Shown one piece after another: positions 17,436-25,903 of a stretch of 39,318 bases of DNA. This stretch comes from an uncultured Butyricicoccus sp. GTDB taxonomy: Bacteria; Bacillota; Clostridia; Oscillospirales; Butyricicoccaceae. A model generated the notes under the pieces. The model was not told the DNA's origin and did no database searches. It saw nothing but the letters and a program-made list of their open reading frames with translations. Position 1 is the stretch's first letter. Each line of letters begins with the position of its first letter. The DNA is taken from positions 1-39,318 of the forward strand of contig CALWUO010000016.1 in NCBI GenBank assembly GCA_944384745.1, given 5' to 3'. The translations under genes and the position numbers were made by a program.

Positions 17436-18641
17436 GTGTCAAAAGAATTAAAACCAATTTCAAAGGTCGCAGCACAGGTGCAAGCGTCTACAACATTAGT
17501 AATTGACAGTATGTTTAAGGATATGAAGGCAGCCGGAGAAGACGTTGTTGGTTTCGGTGCTGGTGAGCCAGATTTCCCTACACCTGAGCATATTAAACAA
17601 GCAGGTATTTCTGCTATTGAGGCAAACAAAACTAAATATACTCCTGCGGCTGGCATGATGGAGCTTAGAAAAGCCGCTTGCTATCGTATGGAACAGGATT
17701 TCGGTTTGAAATATGAACCACAATCTGTTGTTGTCGCTTCTGGTGCAAAACATGCCATTTATATTGCACTTATGGTTCTTTGTGACCCAGGTGACGAAGT
17801 TGTAATTGCAGCTCCATATTGGCTATCTTATAGCGAAATGGTAAAACAAGCTAGTGCAATTCCTGTTATAGTTGCCGCAGAGGAAGAGCAACACTTTAAA
17901 ATTACAGCAGAGCAACTGGAAAAGGCTATCACAGATAAAACTAAAGTGTTTATGCTAAACTCACCATCTAACCCTACTGGTATGGTTTACTCTCGTGAGG
18001 AGCTTGAAGCAATCGCTGATGTTTGTGTACGTCATAACATTTATGTTATCGCTGATGATATCTATGCTAACCTTGTTTATGATGGAATTGAATACACATC
18101 TATTGCAGCACTGGGCGAGGAAATTAAACGCAGATGTATTGTTATAAATGGTGTGTCTAAGTCATATGCAATGACTGGTTGGAGAATTGGTTATGCTTGT
18201 GCAGAACCTTTTATTGCTAAGGCTATGAGTAACTATTTAAGCCATTCAACCTCTGCACCGTCTACAATTTCACAGGTTGCAGCTATTGAGGCTTTAAAAG
18301 GCCCTCAAGAAGATATTGAGGAAATGCGTAAGGCATTTGAAGCTCGTCGTGACCATCTTGTTGAGCGTATGAATAAAATCGAAGGCATTTCTTGCATTAA
18401 ACCTCAAGGTGCTTTCTATGTTATGATGAATATGAAAAACTTCCTTGGTAAAACTATGTATGGTGAAGTTATAAACAACGACAGCGATTTTGCAAGACTA
18501 TTCTTAGAAAAAGGTAAGGTTGCAACTGTGCCTTGTGAATCATTTGCAGCTCCTGGATTTATTCGCTGGAGTTATGCAACATCTATGTCTGATATAGATA
18601 AGGGACTGGACCGTTTGGAACAGTTTATAAAAAACGCTTAA
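17436..18641 (+). CDS. aspB: Class I/II pyridoxal-phosphate aminotransferase, probably aspartate aminotransferase
   Basis: A 401-residue fold-type I aminotransferase. The start region VVGFGAGEPDFPTPEHIKQA, the substrate loop NSPSNPTGMVYSREEL, the PLP contacts IADDIYANLVYDG, the lysine that binds PLP in NGVSKSYAMTGWRIGYA and the carboxylate-binding Arg in PGFIRWSYATS fit the AspB group of Firmicutes. Specificity cannot be proven from motifs; a broader aromatic or alanine activity is possible. I choose GTG 17436, nine bases after GGGGAG, over TTG 17430, which is only three bases away. It stands alone between its own promoter and a strong terminator. Confidence 0.9.
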   Translation: MSKELKPISKVAAQVQASTTLVIDSMFKDMKAAGEDVVGFGAGEPDFPTPEHIKQAGISAIEANKTKYTPAAGMMELRKAACYRMEQDFGLKYEPQSVVVASGAKHAIYIALMVLCDPGDEVVIAAPYWLSYSEMVKQASAIPVIVAAEEEQHFKITAEQLEKAITDKTKVFMLNSPSNPTGMVYSREELEAIADVCVRHNIYVIADDIYANLVYDGIEYTSIAALGEEIKRRCIVINGVSKSYAMTGWRIGYACAEPFIAKAMSNYLSHSTSAPSTISQVAAIEALKGPQEDIEEMRKAFEARRDHLVERMNKIEGISCIKPQGAFYVMMNMKNFLGKTMYGEVINNDSDFARLFLEKGKVATVPCESFAAPGFIRWSYATSMSDIDKGLDRLEQFIKNA

Positions 18642-18684
18642 ATACACGGTTTTTCTTGAAAATTTACTATATAAGTGGTAAACT

Positions 18685-18716
18685 AAGAACGGACAATTCT
18701 GTCCGTTCTTTTGCTT
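18685..18716 (+). terminator. Strong Rho-independent terminator after aspB
   Basis: An uninterrupted 11-bp stem AAGAACGGACA / TGTCCGTTCTT (18685-18695, 18700-18710) with a 4-base loop is followed by TTGCTTTTT. The rest of the aspB-purB gap (18717-18848) is AT-rich and shows only the purB ribosome binding site. Confidence 0.92.
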
Positions 18717-18848
18717 TTTATCGTGCTTTTTTGGGCAAATAGCAAAAACTTATAACTATTTTTGATTTTTTAACCAAAAAAGAAAAAAGCTAAAACAATG
18801 ATTTATTAGCTGTGTTTAATGTATAGCATAGGAAAGGAACGAACAAAA

Positions 18849-20279
18849 ATGAACAATATTTATGAAAGCCCATTTTCTGCACGTTACGCTTCACCAGAGA
18901 TGCTCTATGTATTCTCTCCAGACATGAAGTTTTCTACATGGCGTCGTTTATGGATTTCTCTTGCTAAAGCTGAAATGGCTCTTGGTTTGCCAATCACTCA
19001 GGAACAGATTGACGAACTTGAAGCAAACCGTGATAATATTGATTATGAAGTTGCAAAAAAACGTGAAAAAGAAGTACGACATGATGTTATGAGTCACGTT
19101 TATGCTTATGGTCAGGTAGCACCAAAAGCAGCAGGTATTATTCATCTAGGTGCAACAAGTGCATATGTAGGTGATAACACTGATATTATACAGTTGCGTG
19201 AGGGTTTAAAACTGGTTCGTAAAAAACTGGTTGTTGTACTTGATAAACTTGGTAAGTTTGCTAATGAACATAAATCACAGCCAACACTTGGCTTTACACA
19301 TTTCCAGCCTGCACAGCTTACAACTGTTGGTAAACGTGCTACACTTTGGATGAATGAATTACTAATGGACTTAGACGAAGTTGAGTATCGCATTGAAAAT
19401 CTTCGTATGCTTGGTTCTAAGGGCACAACAGGCACACAAGCCTCTTTTGTTGAGCTTTTTGACGGTGATGATGAAAAGGTTAAGGAACTAGAAAAGCGTA
19501 TTGCTGATGATTTTGGATTTGCAGGTGTTGTTCCTGTTTCTGGTCAGACATATTCCCGTAAGATTGATGCACAGGCTCTTGCAACCCTTTCTGGTATTGC
19601 ACAGTCTGCCTCTAAGTTTGCAACCGATTTACGTTTACTTCAGCACTTAAAGGAAATTGAAGAGCCTTTTGAGAAAAATCAGATTGGTTCTTCTGCTATG
19701 CCTTATAAACGTAATCCAATGCGTTCTGAGCGTATTTGTGCACTGGCTCGTTATGTTATCTGTGATAGCTTAAATCCAGCCTTTACAGCGGCTACTCAGT
19801 GGTTTGAAAGAACTCTTGATGACTCTGCAAACAAGCGTATTTCTGTGCCAGAGGCTTTCTTAGCTATTGATGCTATTTTAAATATTATGATTAACGTTGT
19901 ATCTGGTCTGGTTGTATATCCAAAAGTTATTGAAACCCATGTTATGAACGAACTTCCATTTATGGCAACTGAAAATATTATGATGGGTGCTGTTAAGCGT
20001 GGCGGAAATCGTCAGGATTTACATGAGCGTATCCGTGAACACTCAATGGCAGCGGGCAAGCGTATCAAGGAAGAGGGTCTTGACAATGACCTTATTGACC
20101 GTATCGCAAATGACCCTATGTTTGGTATGACTAAAGAAGAAATTATGTCACATTTAGACCCATCTGCTTATATTGGTCGTTGTCCTGCACAGGTTGATGA
20201 TTTCTTGACCTTAGAAGTTAAACCACGTATTGAAAAATATCTTGATGGTACAGATGTAGAAGTAGAAATCAATCTATAA
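18849..20279 (+). CDS. purB: Adenylosuccinate lyase
   Basis: Cleaves fumarate from SAICAR and from adenylosuccinate in purine synthesis. The fumarase/aspartase superfamily signature GSSAMPYKRNPMRSE is present, with the upstream GATSAYVGDNTDI and TLGFTHFQPAQLTTVGKR segments that carry the catalytic His residues. The start is ATG 18849 (MNNIYESPFSARY), about 10 bases after GGAAAGGA; an in-frame ATG 30 bases upstream has no ribosome binding site. The 476-residue length is normal for the clostridial form. No other pur gene and no purine riboswitch is visible nearby. Confidence 0.96.
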   Translation: MNNIYESPFSARYASPEMLYVFSPDMKFSTWRRLWISLAKAEMALGLPITQEQIDELEANRDNIDYEVAKKREKEVRHDVMSHVYAYGQVAPKAAGIIHLGATSAYVGDNTDIIQLREGLKLVRKKLVVVLDKLGKFANEHKSQPTLGFTHFQPAQLTTVGKRATLWMNELLMDLDEVEYRIENLRMLGSKGTTGTQASFVELFDGDDEKVKELEKRIADDFGFAGVVPVSGQTYSRKIDAQALATLSGIAQSASKFATDLRLLQHLKEIEEPFEKNQIGSSAMPYKRNPMRSERICALARYVICDSLNPAFTAATQWFERTLDDSANKRISVPEAFLAIDAILNIMINVVSGLVVYPKVIETHVMNELPFMATENIMMGAVKRGGNRQDLHERIREHSMAAGKRIKEEGLDNDLIDRIANDPMFGMTKEEIMSHLDPSAYIGRCPAQVDDFLTLEVKPRIEKYLDGTDVEVEINL

Positions 20280-20290
20280 TAAACTTTGGG

Positions 20291-20320
20291 GAGCTGATAA
20301 ATTTATCAGCTCTCTTGTTA
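20291..20320 (+). terminator. Intrinsic terminator after purB
   Basis: GAGCTGATAAATTTATCAGCTC (20291-20312) is a perfect 22-base palindrome followed by TCTTGTTA. The stem is strong but the T tract is interrupted. Confidence 0.7.
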
Positions 20321-20367
20321 TATGTAAAAAAATCTTAACAAAAATAATATGACTATTTGTTAGTTCG

Positions 20368-20396
20368 TTGACAATCAAAATAAATAAGCGTATAAT
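20368..20396 (+). promoter_or_regulatory. Consensus sigma-A promoter of secDF
   Basis: A perfect TTGACA (20368-20373) and a perfect TATAAT (20391-20396) are exactly 17 bases apart, about 35 bases before the secD start. This is the best match to consensus of any promoter in the housekeeping part of the window, implying strong expression. Confidence 0.9.
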
Positions 20397-20430
20397 TAAC
20401 CCTGTTTAAAACATTAAGGAGGTTTTAAAG

Positions 20431-21756
20431 GTGAAGAAAAGTATTTTTTCTTTCATTGCAGTTATGCTTGTAATTGTTTTACTAGGTGTAACAGCAATTA
20501 CAGGACTGTATTTGCCAATAAATACAGATACAGGCTCGTCCTCAGAAAGCACTGAAGAACAGGAATATAAAACTATTATTCCTAGTGTGTTTGACAGTGA
20601 AAATGGTATCCGTAGAGGTCTTGACCTTGTGGGTGGTTCATCTATTACATATGAAGCTGAACTTCCAGAAGACTATGATGAAAGCCGTCTTTCTGCTGAT
20701 ATGGACAGTGCAGTTGAAATCCTGCGTTACAGACTTACAAGTGAGGGCTACACTGAAGCACAGGTTTCTAAACAGGGTGATAACCGAATTACAGTTGAAA
20801 TTCCACAGATTAAAAACCCAGAAGAGGCTGTGCAGGTCTTAGGTCAAACTGCACAAATGACATTTGCTGATGCAGATGGTAAAGAGTGGATGACAGGTGC
20901 AGATATAAAAAGTGCAAGTTATCAATATGGCAGTGTATCACAATCAGCTTTACCAGGATATTATGTTGTACTTAACTTTACAAAAGATGGTGCAAAAAAA
21001 TTCGCTGAGGCAACAGAGGCTATTTCTCAGCGTACAGATGAAATGAATGTTATGTATATAATTCTTGATGGTCAAGTTATCTCTTATCCAATGGTTAAAG
21101 AAAAGTTAACTGATGATAGCTGTACTATACAAGGTTCATTTACAGAACAAGAAGCAAGTCAACTTGCAAATTTAATCGGTAGTGGTGCATTACCATTTTC
21201 ATTGAAGCAAGTAGAACTTCGTGCAGTAGGCCCTCAGCTTGGTGCAGATGCTTTAAGTAGTAGCGTTAAAGCGGCTATTATAGGCGTGGCTTTAGTTGCT
21301 ATATTTATGATTATTGTATATCGTTTACCAGGTTTTGTATCAGTGATTGCTCTTGGTTTCTATATTGTTATTGAAACTCTTATTTTAAGCCTGTTTAAAG
21401 TTAATCTATCACTTCCAGGTATTGCGGGTATAATTCTGTCAATCGGTATGGCAGTAGATGCTAATGTAGTAATTTTTGAAAGAATAAAAGAAGAAGTACG
21501 TGATGGCAAAACCGTAAAATCAGCTATTGATTCAGGTTTTAAACGTGCATTTACCGCTATTTTAGACTCAAATGTTACAACTCTTATAGCCTCTGGTGTG
21601 CTGTTTTTCTTTGGTAGTGGTACAATAGTAGGCTTTGCCACAACTTTAGGCTTAGGCGTTATTATTTCTATGTTCACTGCACTTACAGTTACACATTTCT
21701 TATTAAATCGTATGGTGGATTTTAAAATTAGAAATCCTAAGGCATACGGTGCGTAA
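20431..21756 (+). CDS. secD: Protein translocase subunit SecD
   Basis: A membrane partner of SecYEG that uses the proton motive force to complete protein export. One N-terminal helix (residues about 4-27) is followed by the extracytoplasmic P1 region (RRGLDLVGGSSITYEAE, later PGYYVVLNFTKDGAKKF). A five-helix bundle carries the conserved IGMAVDANVVIFERIKEE. At 441 residues it is shorter than the E. coli protein, as is usual in Clostridia. The GTG start at 20431 follows a full AAGGAGG by 8 bases. secF comes next. Confidence 0.96.
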   Translation: MKKSIFSFIAVMLVIVLLGVTAITGLYLPINTDTGSSSESTEEQEYKTIIPSVFDSENGIRRGLDLVGGSSITYEAELPEDYDESRLSADMDSAVEILRYRLTSEGYTEAQVSKQGDNRITVEIPQIKNPEEAVQVLGQTAQMTFADADGKEWMTGADIKSASYQYGSVSQSALPGYYVVLNFTKDGAKKFAEATEAISQRTDEMNVMYIILDGQVISYPMVKEKLTDDSCTIQGSFTEQEASQLANLIGSGALPFSLKQVELRAVGPQLGADALSSSVKAAIIGVALVAIFMIIVYRLPGFVSVIALGFYIVIETLILSLFKVNLSLPGIAGIILSIGMAVDANVVIFERIKEEVRDGKTVKSAIDSGFKRAFTAILDSNVTTLIASGVLFFFGSGTIVGFATTLGLGVIISMFTALTVTHFLLNRMVDFKIRNPKAYGA

Positions 21757-21774
21757 GAGGGGAGAGTGAACATT

Positions 21775-22680
21775 ATGAAAGAAAAGTTTAGTATTGTTAA
21801 AAACTTAAAGATTTTTGGTGTTATCTCTATTTTATTATGCATAACTGGACTTGTGAGTTTGCTTGCATTGCCATTTGGGAAAAACATGTATAATCTTGCG
21901 ATTGATTTTGCAGGTGGTACACAAATAGAAATGAATATGCACACTGAGGTTACAGCAGAAATATCAAATGAGATTGCAAAACTTGTTGAAGAAGAAACAG
22001 GCGTAAAACCTGAAGCACCAGTCGCAACAGGAGAAAATAAAGATGCAGTTATGATACGCTCTACAAGCCTTAACAGTGAACAGCGTTCGGCAGTTATTGA
22101 GGCTATGAAAGAAAAATATAATCTAACTGACGATGATTTAAATAAAAATGAAGATGTAAGTGCAAGTGTAGGCAATGACTTAAAGAAAAAAGCATTTATT
22201 TCTGCTATTGTTGCGGTTGCACTTATGCTTGTATATATAACATTTAGATTTGAATTTACATCTGGTTTAGCGGCTGTATGTTGCCTTGTGCATGATTTAC
22301 TTGTTATGTTATCGGTTTATGTTATCTTCCAAGTCCCACTAAATCAGAACTTTATTGCAGCAGCACTTACAATTTTGGGTTATTCAATAAACGCATCAAT
22401 TATTGTATTTGATAGAGTGAGAGAAAATTTAAAAACCTCTCGTAGAGAAACTTTCGAGCAAACCGCAGAAAAATCTATATGGCAGACTATGGGTAGAACG
22501 GTAAACACAACACTTACAACTTTGTTTACTGTTGGTATGATTTTTATTCTTGGTGTTTCATCGCTTAGAGATTTTACATTACCACTTCTAGTCGGCATTA
22601 TCAGCGGTGCTTATTCATCAATTTTTCTTGCAAGCTCTCTTTGGTCTGTATTTAGAAAGAAATTCAAAAAGAAAGCATAA
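21775..22680 (+). CDS. secF: Protein translocase subunit SecF
   Basis: Works as a complex with SecD. The N-terminal helix precedes the short extracytoplasmic domain (YNLAIDFAGGTQIEMN), followed by the bundle with FRFEFTSGLAAVCCLVHDL and the family motif LGYSINASIIVFDRVREN. The C-terminal end is basic. I use ATG 21775, because GGGGAG is 10 bases upstream; the GTG at 21766 is almost touching that site. The 301-residue length is normal. It is separated from secD by 18 bases and transcribed from the same promoter. Confidence 0.96.
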   Translation: MKEKFSIVKNLKIFGVISILLCITGLVSLLALPFGKNMYNLAIDFAGGTQIEMNMHTEVTAEISNEIAKLVEEETGVKPEAPVATGENKDAVMIRSTSLNSEQRSAVIEAMKEKYNLTDDDLNKNEDVSASVGNDLKKKAFISAIVAVALMLVYITFRFEFTSGLAAVCCLVHDLLVMLSVYVIFQVPLNQNFIAAALTILGYSINASIIVFDRVRENLKTSRRETFEQTAEKSIWQTMGRTVNTTLTTLFTVGMIFILGVSSLRDFTLPLLVGIISGAYSSIFLASSLWSVFRKKFKKKA

Positions 22681-22688
22681 TAATTTTT

Positions 22689-22728
22689 ACATGAGGGTGT
22701 ATATTTTTGAATATCCTCATGTTTTTTT
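22689..22728 (+). terminator. Rho-independent terminator after secDF
   Basis: ACATGAGG pairs with CCTCATGT (22689-22696, 22714-22721), extended by inner AT pairs, and is followed by TTTTTTT. Confidence 0.9.
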
Positions 22729-22729
22729 A

Positions 22730-22759
22730 TTGCTAAAATGTATATAAATATGTTATTCT
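22730..22759 (+). promoter_or_regulatory. Possible promoter of the TIM-barrel isomerase gene
   Basis: TTGCTA (22730-22735) and TATTCT (22754-22759) are 18 bases apart, right after the secDF terminator and 45 bases before the ATG. The match is moderate. Confidence 0.4.
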
Positions 22760-22803
22760 ATTTACGAAATAAAAAATTTTTATATGGAAAGGAATAAATT
22801 TTT

Positions 22804-23601
22804 ATGCATGTCGGAATATCCACAGCCTGTTTTTATCCAGAGGCACTTGAGGAAACGTTTTCGCAGATTGCAGAAATGGGATTTAAAAAGATAGAAATAT
22901 TTTTTAATACAGAAAGTGAACTTCATCAGCCTGTAATTTCTGAAATAAAAAACATTGTAGATGAAAATGGTTTAGAAGTTATATCCATACACCCATATAC
23001 ATCACTTATGGAGGGAATGTTATTATTTTCTGATTACAAACGCAGAACTCAAGATGGTTTTAGGCAGTATATGAGATATTTCGAGGCAGCAAAAATGCTA
23101 GGTGCAAAATATTTGACTTTTCATGGTGAAAGATTTACTTCTGGAAGTAAATCAGATAGCATAGAAGAAAGAAAAATCGAATGTTATCACAGATTATGCA
23201 GTGCAGCTAAAGAATTTGATATTACAATAGCTCAAGAAAATGTTGCATGGTGCAAGTCAAGTAACCCTGAATATTTAAAAATTTTGTATGAAAATGTGCC
23301 AGAGCTTAAATATACACTTGATTTAAAACAAGGTCATAGAGCAGGGCATTTATGGACAGATTACTATAATATAATCCATGATAGACTGGAAAATATACAT
23401 ATAAATGATTTTGATGAAAAACATAGCTGTTTACTCCCAAATGAAGGCAGCTTTGACTATACAGAGTTTTTCAAAAGACTTAAAAATGATAATTACAAGG
23501 GTGATGTAATTATAGAGGTTTATAAGTCAAATTACAGCAAAAATAAGCAGCTTAAAAATTCGGCTGAATTTTTAATAAATAAAATAAACAATAATCTTTA
23601 A
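22804..23601 (+). CDS. Sugar phosphate isomerase/epimerase family protein (AP-endonuclease-2-like TIM barrel)
   Basis: A 265-residue protein of the xylose-isomerase-like TIM-barrel family. It begins MHVGISTACFYPEALEET and shows the barrel-strand motifs LEVISIHPYTS, KYLTFHGERFTSG, ITIAQENVAWCKSS, KYTLDLKQGHRAGH, IHINDFDEKH and DVIIEVYKSNY, which supply the Glu/Asp/His metal ligands. Such proteins range from sugar epimerases to inosose dehydratases. The substrate cannot be assigned and no sugar-catabolic gene is adjacent. It is probably its own transcription unit. Confidence 0.8.
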   Translation: MHVGISTACFYPEALEETFSQIAEMGFKKIEIFFNTESELHQPVISEIKNIVDENGLEVISIHPYTSLMEGMLLFSDYKRRTQDGFRQYMRYFEAAKMLGAKYLTFHGERFTSGSKSDSIEERKIECYHRLCSAAKEFDITIAQENVAWCKSSNPEYLKILYENVPELKYTLDLKQGHRAGHLWTDYYNIIHDRLENIHINDFDEKHSCLLPNEGSFDYTEFFKRLKNDNYKGDVIIEVYKSNYSKNKQLKNSAEFLINKINNNL

Positions 23602-23651
23602 AACAGATTAAAAAAATGTTATTATAAACAAAAAAGGTAGGTGTTGTTCCT

Positions 23652-24107
23652 GTGAAGTGTCCATTTTGTAATTATGGTGACAGCAAGGTTGTAGATTCTC
23701 GTCCAGCAGAGGAAGGGACAAGCATTCGCCGTCGCAGAGAGTGTTTAAAATGTGGAAAGCGTTTTACAACATATGAGACAGTTGAAAGATTACCGCTTAT
23801 GTTAATAAAACGTGATGGCACACGTCAGCCATATAGCCGCCAAAAGCTATTATCTGGTGTTATGAAAGCATGTGAAAAGCGTCCAGTACCACAGCAAAAA
23901 CTGGAAATGCTTGTGGACCATGTTGAACAAAAACTGTTTGGTTCACTTGAATCTGAAGTTTCTTCAAAAACCATAGGGGAAATGGTTATGGAAGAATTAA
24001 GGGATATTGACGAAGTAGCTTATGTGCGTTTTGCATCGGTTTACCGTCAATTTAAAGATATAAATACATTTATGGAAGAATTAAATACTCTTATTCGTGA
24101 TAAATAA
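23652..24107 (+). CDS. nrdR: Transcriptional repressor NrdR
   Basis: Represses ribonucleotide reductase genes in response to ATP/dATP. It has the zinc ribbon MKCPFC...CLKCGKRF (Cys3, 6, 31, 34) followed by the ATP-cone domain ([29 protein letters not shown]). The 151-residue length matches the family exactly. The start is a GTG at 23652 with AGGTAGGTG upstream. No NrdR target operon is visible in the window. The gene ends at a bidirectional terminator. Confidence 0.97.
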   Translation: MKCPFCNYGDSKVVDSRPAEEGTSIRRRRECLKCGKRFTTYETVERLPLMLIKRDGTRQPYSRQKLLSGVMKACEKRPVPQQKLEMLVDHVEQKLFGSLESEVSSKTIGEMVMEELRDIDEVAYVRFASVYRQFKDINTFMEELNTLIRDK

Positions 24108-24111
24108 AAAA

Positions 24112-24150
24112 TAGACGTGCTACAGAGATAAAATCTGTGACACGTCTTTT
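24112..24150. terminator. Bidirectional terminator between nrdR and the converging DUF4234 gene
   Basis: AGACGTG and CACGTCT form the outer stem, with ACAGA/TCTGT inside it. It is flanked by AAAAAATAG on the left and TTTTAAATTTT on the right, so it can serve both converging genes. Confidence 0.85.
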
Positions 24151-24155
24151 AAATT

Positions 24156-25409
24156 TTAAAATCTTCTATTGTTATAAGCAGCAGAAAGTGCATTCATATT
24201 TTTAAATATAATATGATAAGCAATCCAGTAACCTATACCACAAAGTAAAGAGCCTAAAAGCATCCAAAGAAGAACAGATGTTCCATCTTCTTGGAAATGC
24301 ATACCATAACGTGGAGCATTAGCAGCAATACGATTTGCTATTGCATAGTACCAATAAAAAGAATATATACCACAAGTAACAATACTTAAAAGAATGAAGA
24401 TAAGCAAACCAGAGGTCGTCTGACCATCACCATCACAGGCTCTATTTACATCATTTGCAAGTGAATATATGGTATAAAGTCCATAAATACCACAAGTGAT
24501 AATATTTAAAATAATAAAAACAAAAATATTTCTATCCTGTTTTAATGGGCTTGTTGCTAAGTTATAAGGTGGTTGTTGAAAATTATTTTGATAATTTTGC
24601 TGGTTATAGTTTTGCTGATTATTGGTGTTATACTGTTTTTGTGAATGATTGGATAAACCATAAATAAGCTCACAAAAAGCATCTTTTACACTTCTTGCAG
24701 CATTTGAAAATTTATCACCTGTGCTTTGGGCAAAACTACCGAAATCTGGAGCTTGTTGTAGAGCATACAGTAAACCAAATACACCGCCAATACATATAAT
24801 AGGTAAAATAAATTGTAAAAATGCATTAGATGATATAGTTCTAAAAACAACTAGACTTAATAATTGACGAATGATAACCATTATAATGAGTAAAACACAT
24901 GATACAGTGAGTGCTAAAAATAAACCTGCTGAATTTTCTTTTGAGCATTTAAACCCTATAACAACTAAAATAATTGCGGTTATAATATAAATAATACCAC
25001 TTAAAATAGAAAGTGGAGGTGCAAATATAAGAATTGGATTGTAATATAAGATATGAAAATAAGAGCCAAAATAAAAAATACTAGAAAATAAAGCACTAAT
25101 TCCAGTAAAAGCAAAAATAGCAGCAAATATACAACAGAAAACTTTTAAAACAATATTTAAAGAGTTATTGTTTTTATTAACTTGAAAAGATGACCAATCG
25201 GTTTGGTTTTGCTGATTAAAAGATTGATTATAAGTATGATTTTCCGTGTTTTTACTTTGCTCAGAAGCGTTATTCTCAGCTTTTTGATTTGAATTTACAT
25301 CTTGACTTTGTTCGTTTTTTTGTTCATCATTTGGCTGAAGATTATAACCACAATTATGACAAAAACGGCTGTTATCAGGAACTTGCGTACCACAATTACT
25401 GCAATACAT
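24156..25409 (-). CDS. Zinc-ribbon and DUF4234 membrane protein
   Basis: A 417-residue protein. The N-terminal zinc ribbon is MYCSNCGTQVPDNSRFCHNCG (Cys3, 6, 17, 20). A polar Gln/Asn/Ser-rich linker follows (about 26-80), then about four membrane helices (about 83-220), a second Gln/Asn-rich stretch, and a C-terminal DUF4234 domain with two copies of a TCGIY motif (NIITCGIYGLYTIY and LSIVTCGIYSFYWYY) and further helices. DUF4234 proteins are common in Clostridia and have no known function; a role in membrane-stress sensing is speculative. A DUF2752 gene lies immediately upstream on the same strand. Confidence 0.8.
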   Translation of the reverse strand: MYCSNCGTQVPDNSRFCHNCGYNLQPNDEQKNEQSQDVNSNQKAENNASEQSKNTENHTYNQSFNQQNQTDWSSFQVNKNNNSLNIVLKVFCCIFAAIFAFTGISALFSSIFYFGSYFHILYYNPILIFAPPLSILSGIIYIITAIILVVIGFKCSKENSAGLFLALTVSCVLLIIMVIIRQLLSLVVFRTISSNAFLQFILPIICIGGVFGLLYALQQAPDFGSFAQSTGDKFSNAARSVKDAFCELIYGLSNHSQKQYNTNNQQNYNQQNYQNNFQQPPYNLATSPLKQDRNIFVFIILNIITCGIYGLYTIYSLANDVNRACDGDGQTTSGLLIFILLSIVTCGIYSFYWYYAIANRIAANAPRYGMHFQEDGTSVLLWMLLGSLLCGIGYWIAYHIIFKNMNALSAAYNNRRF

Positions 25410-25434
25410 AAATATCCCCCCTAAAATAAATATT

Positions 25435-25821
25435 TTATTGTATCAGTCTGTTGATAATGCTATATATAAAGCCTGTTTGAGGTTCAAATACAACTATATT
25501 ATCATTAGGCTGAAACATACGAATTAAATAAACAATTAAAAAAAGTGAAACAATCACAATAAAGCAAATTTTAAAAAAAGGTATTTTATCTTTAAATATA
25601 AAAATTAAAACAGCAGGAATGACAAGCCAAAACAGCGGGTGAAAATGAAAAGCGGATACAAAATCAAGTTTTAATGCAGATAAAAAAGCTCTTGACATAC
25701 CACAGCCAGCACATGAAATGCCAGTTAAAAATTTAATAGGGCAAGTTATACCTATACATTCTATTAATATATAAAACAATAAAATAACACTAATTGCTTT
25801 TATATCATTTTTGGAAATCAT
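25435..25821 (-). CDS. DUF2752 family membrane protein
   Basis: A 128-residue protein with about three membrane helices and the family signature CPIKFLTGISCAGCGMSRA followed by the conserved FHFHPLFWLVIPA. DUF2752 proteins are small membrane proteins of unknown function, often encoded beside DUF4234 or TM2-type zinc-ribbon proteins. It ends 25 bases before the DUF4234 gene, and the two are probably one transcription unit. Confidence 0.85.
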   Translation of the reverse strand: MISKNDIKAISVILLFYILIECIGITCPIKFLTGISCAGCGMSRAFLSALKLDFVSAFHFHPLFWLVIPAVLIFIFKDKIPFFKICFIVIVSLFLIVYLIRMFQPNDNIVVFEPQTGFIYSIINRLIQ

Positions 25822-25865
25822 TACATCACCGATTTAATTATAACAAAAACACATAAACAGTCAAT

Positions 25866-25896
25866 AATAAAAATAGCTCCTTTGTTAGAGGAGCTA
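25866..25896 (-). terminator. Rho-independent terminator after glgA
   Basis: On the minus strand TAGCTCCT and AGGAGCTA form an 8-bp stem around a short loop and are followed by TTTTTATT, just beyond the glgA stop. Confidence 0.88.
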
Positions 25897-25903
25897 CTTA
25901 TTT

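Noticed and set aside
21360..22175. A 271-codon minus-strand frame opposite secD/secF
   Set aside because: It covers the end of one and the start of another clearly conserved gene, has no recognisable domain and no ribosome binding site. It is an antisense shadow despite its length.
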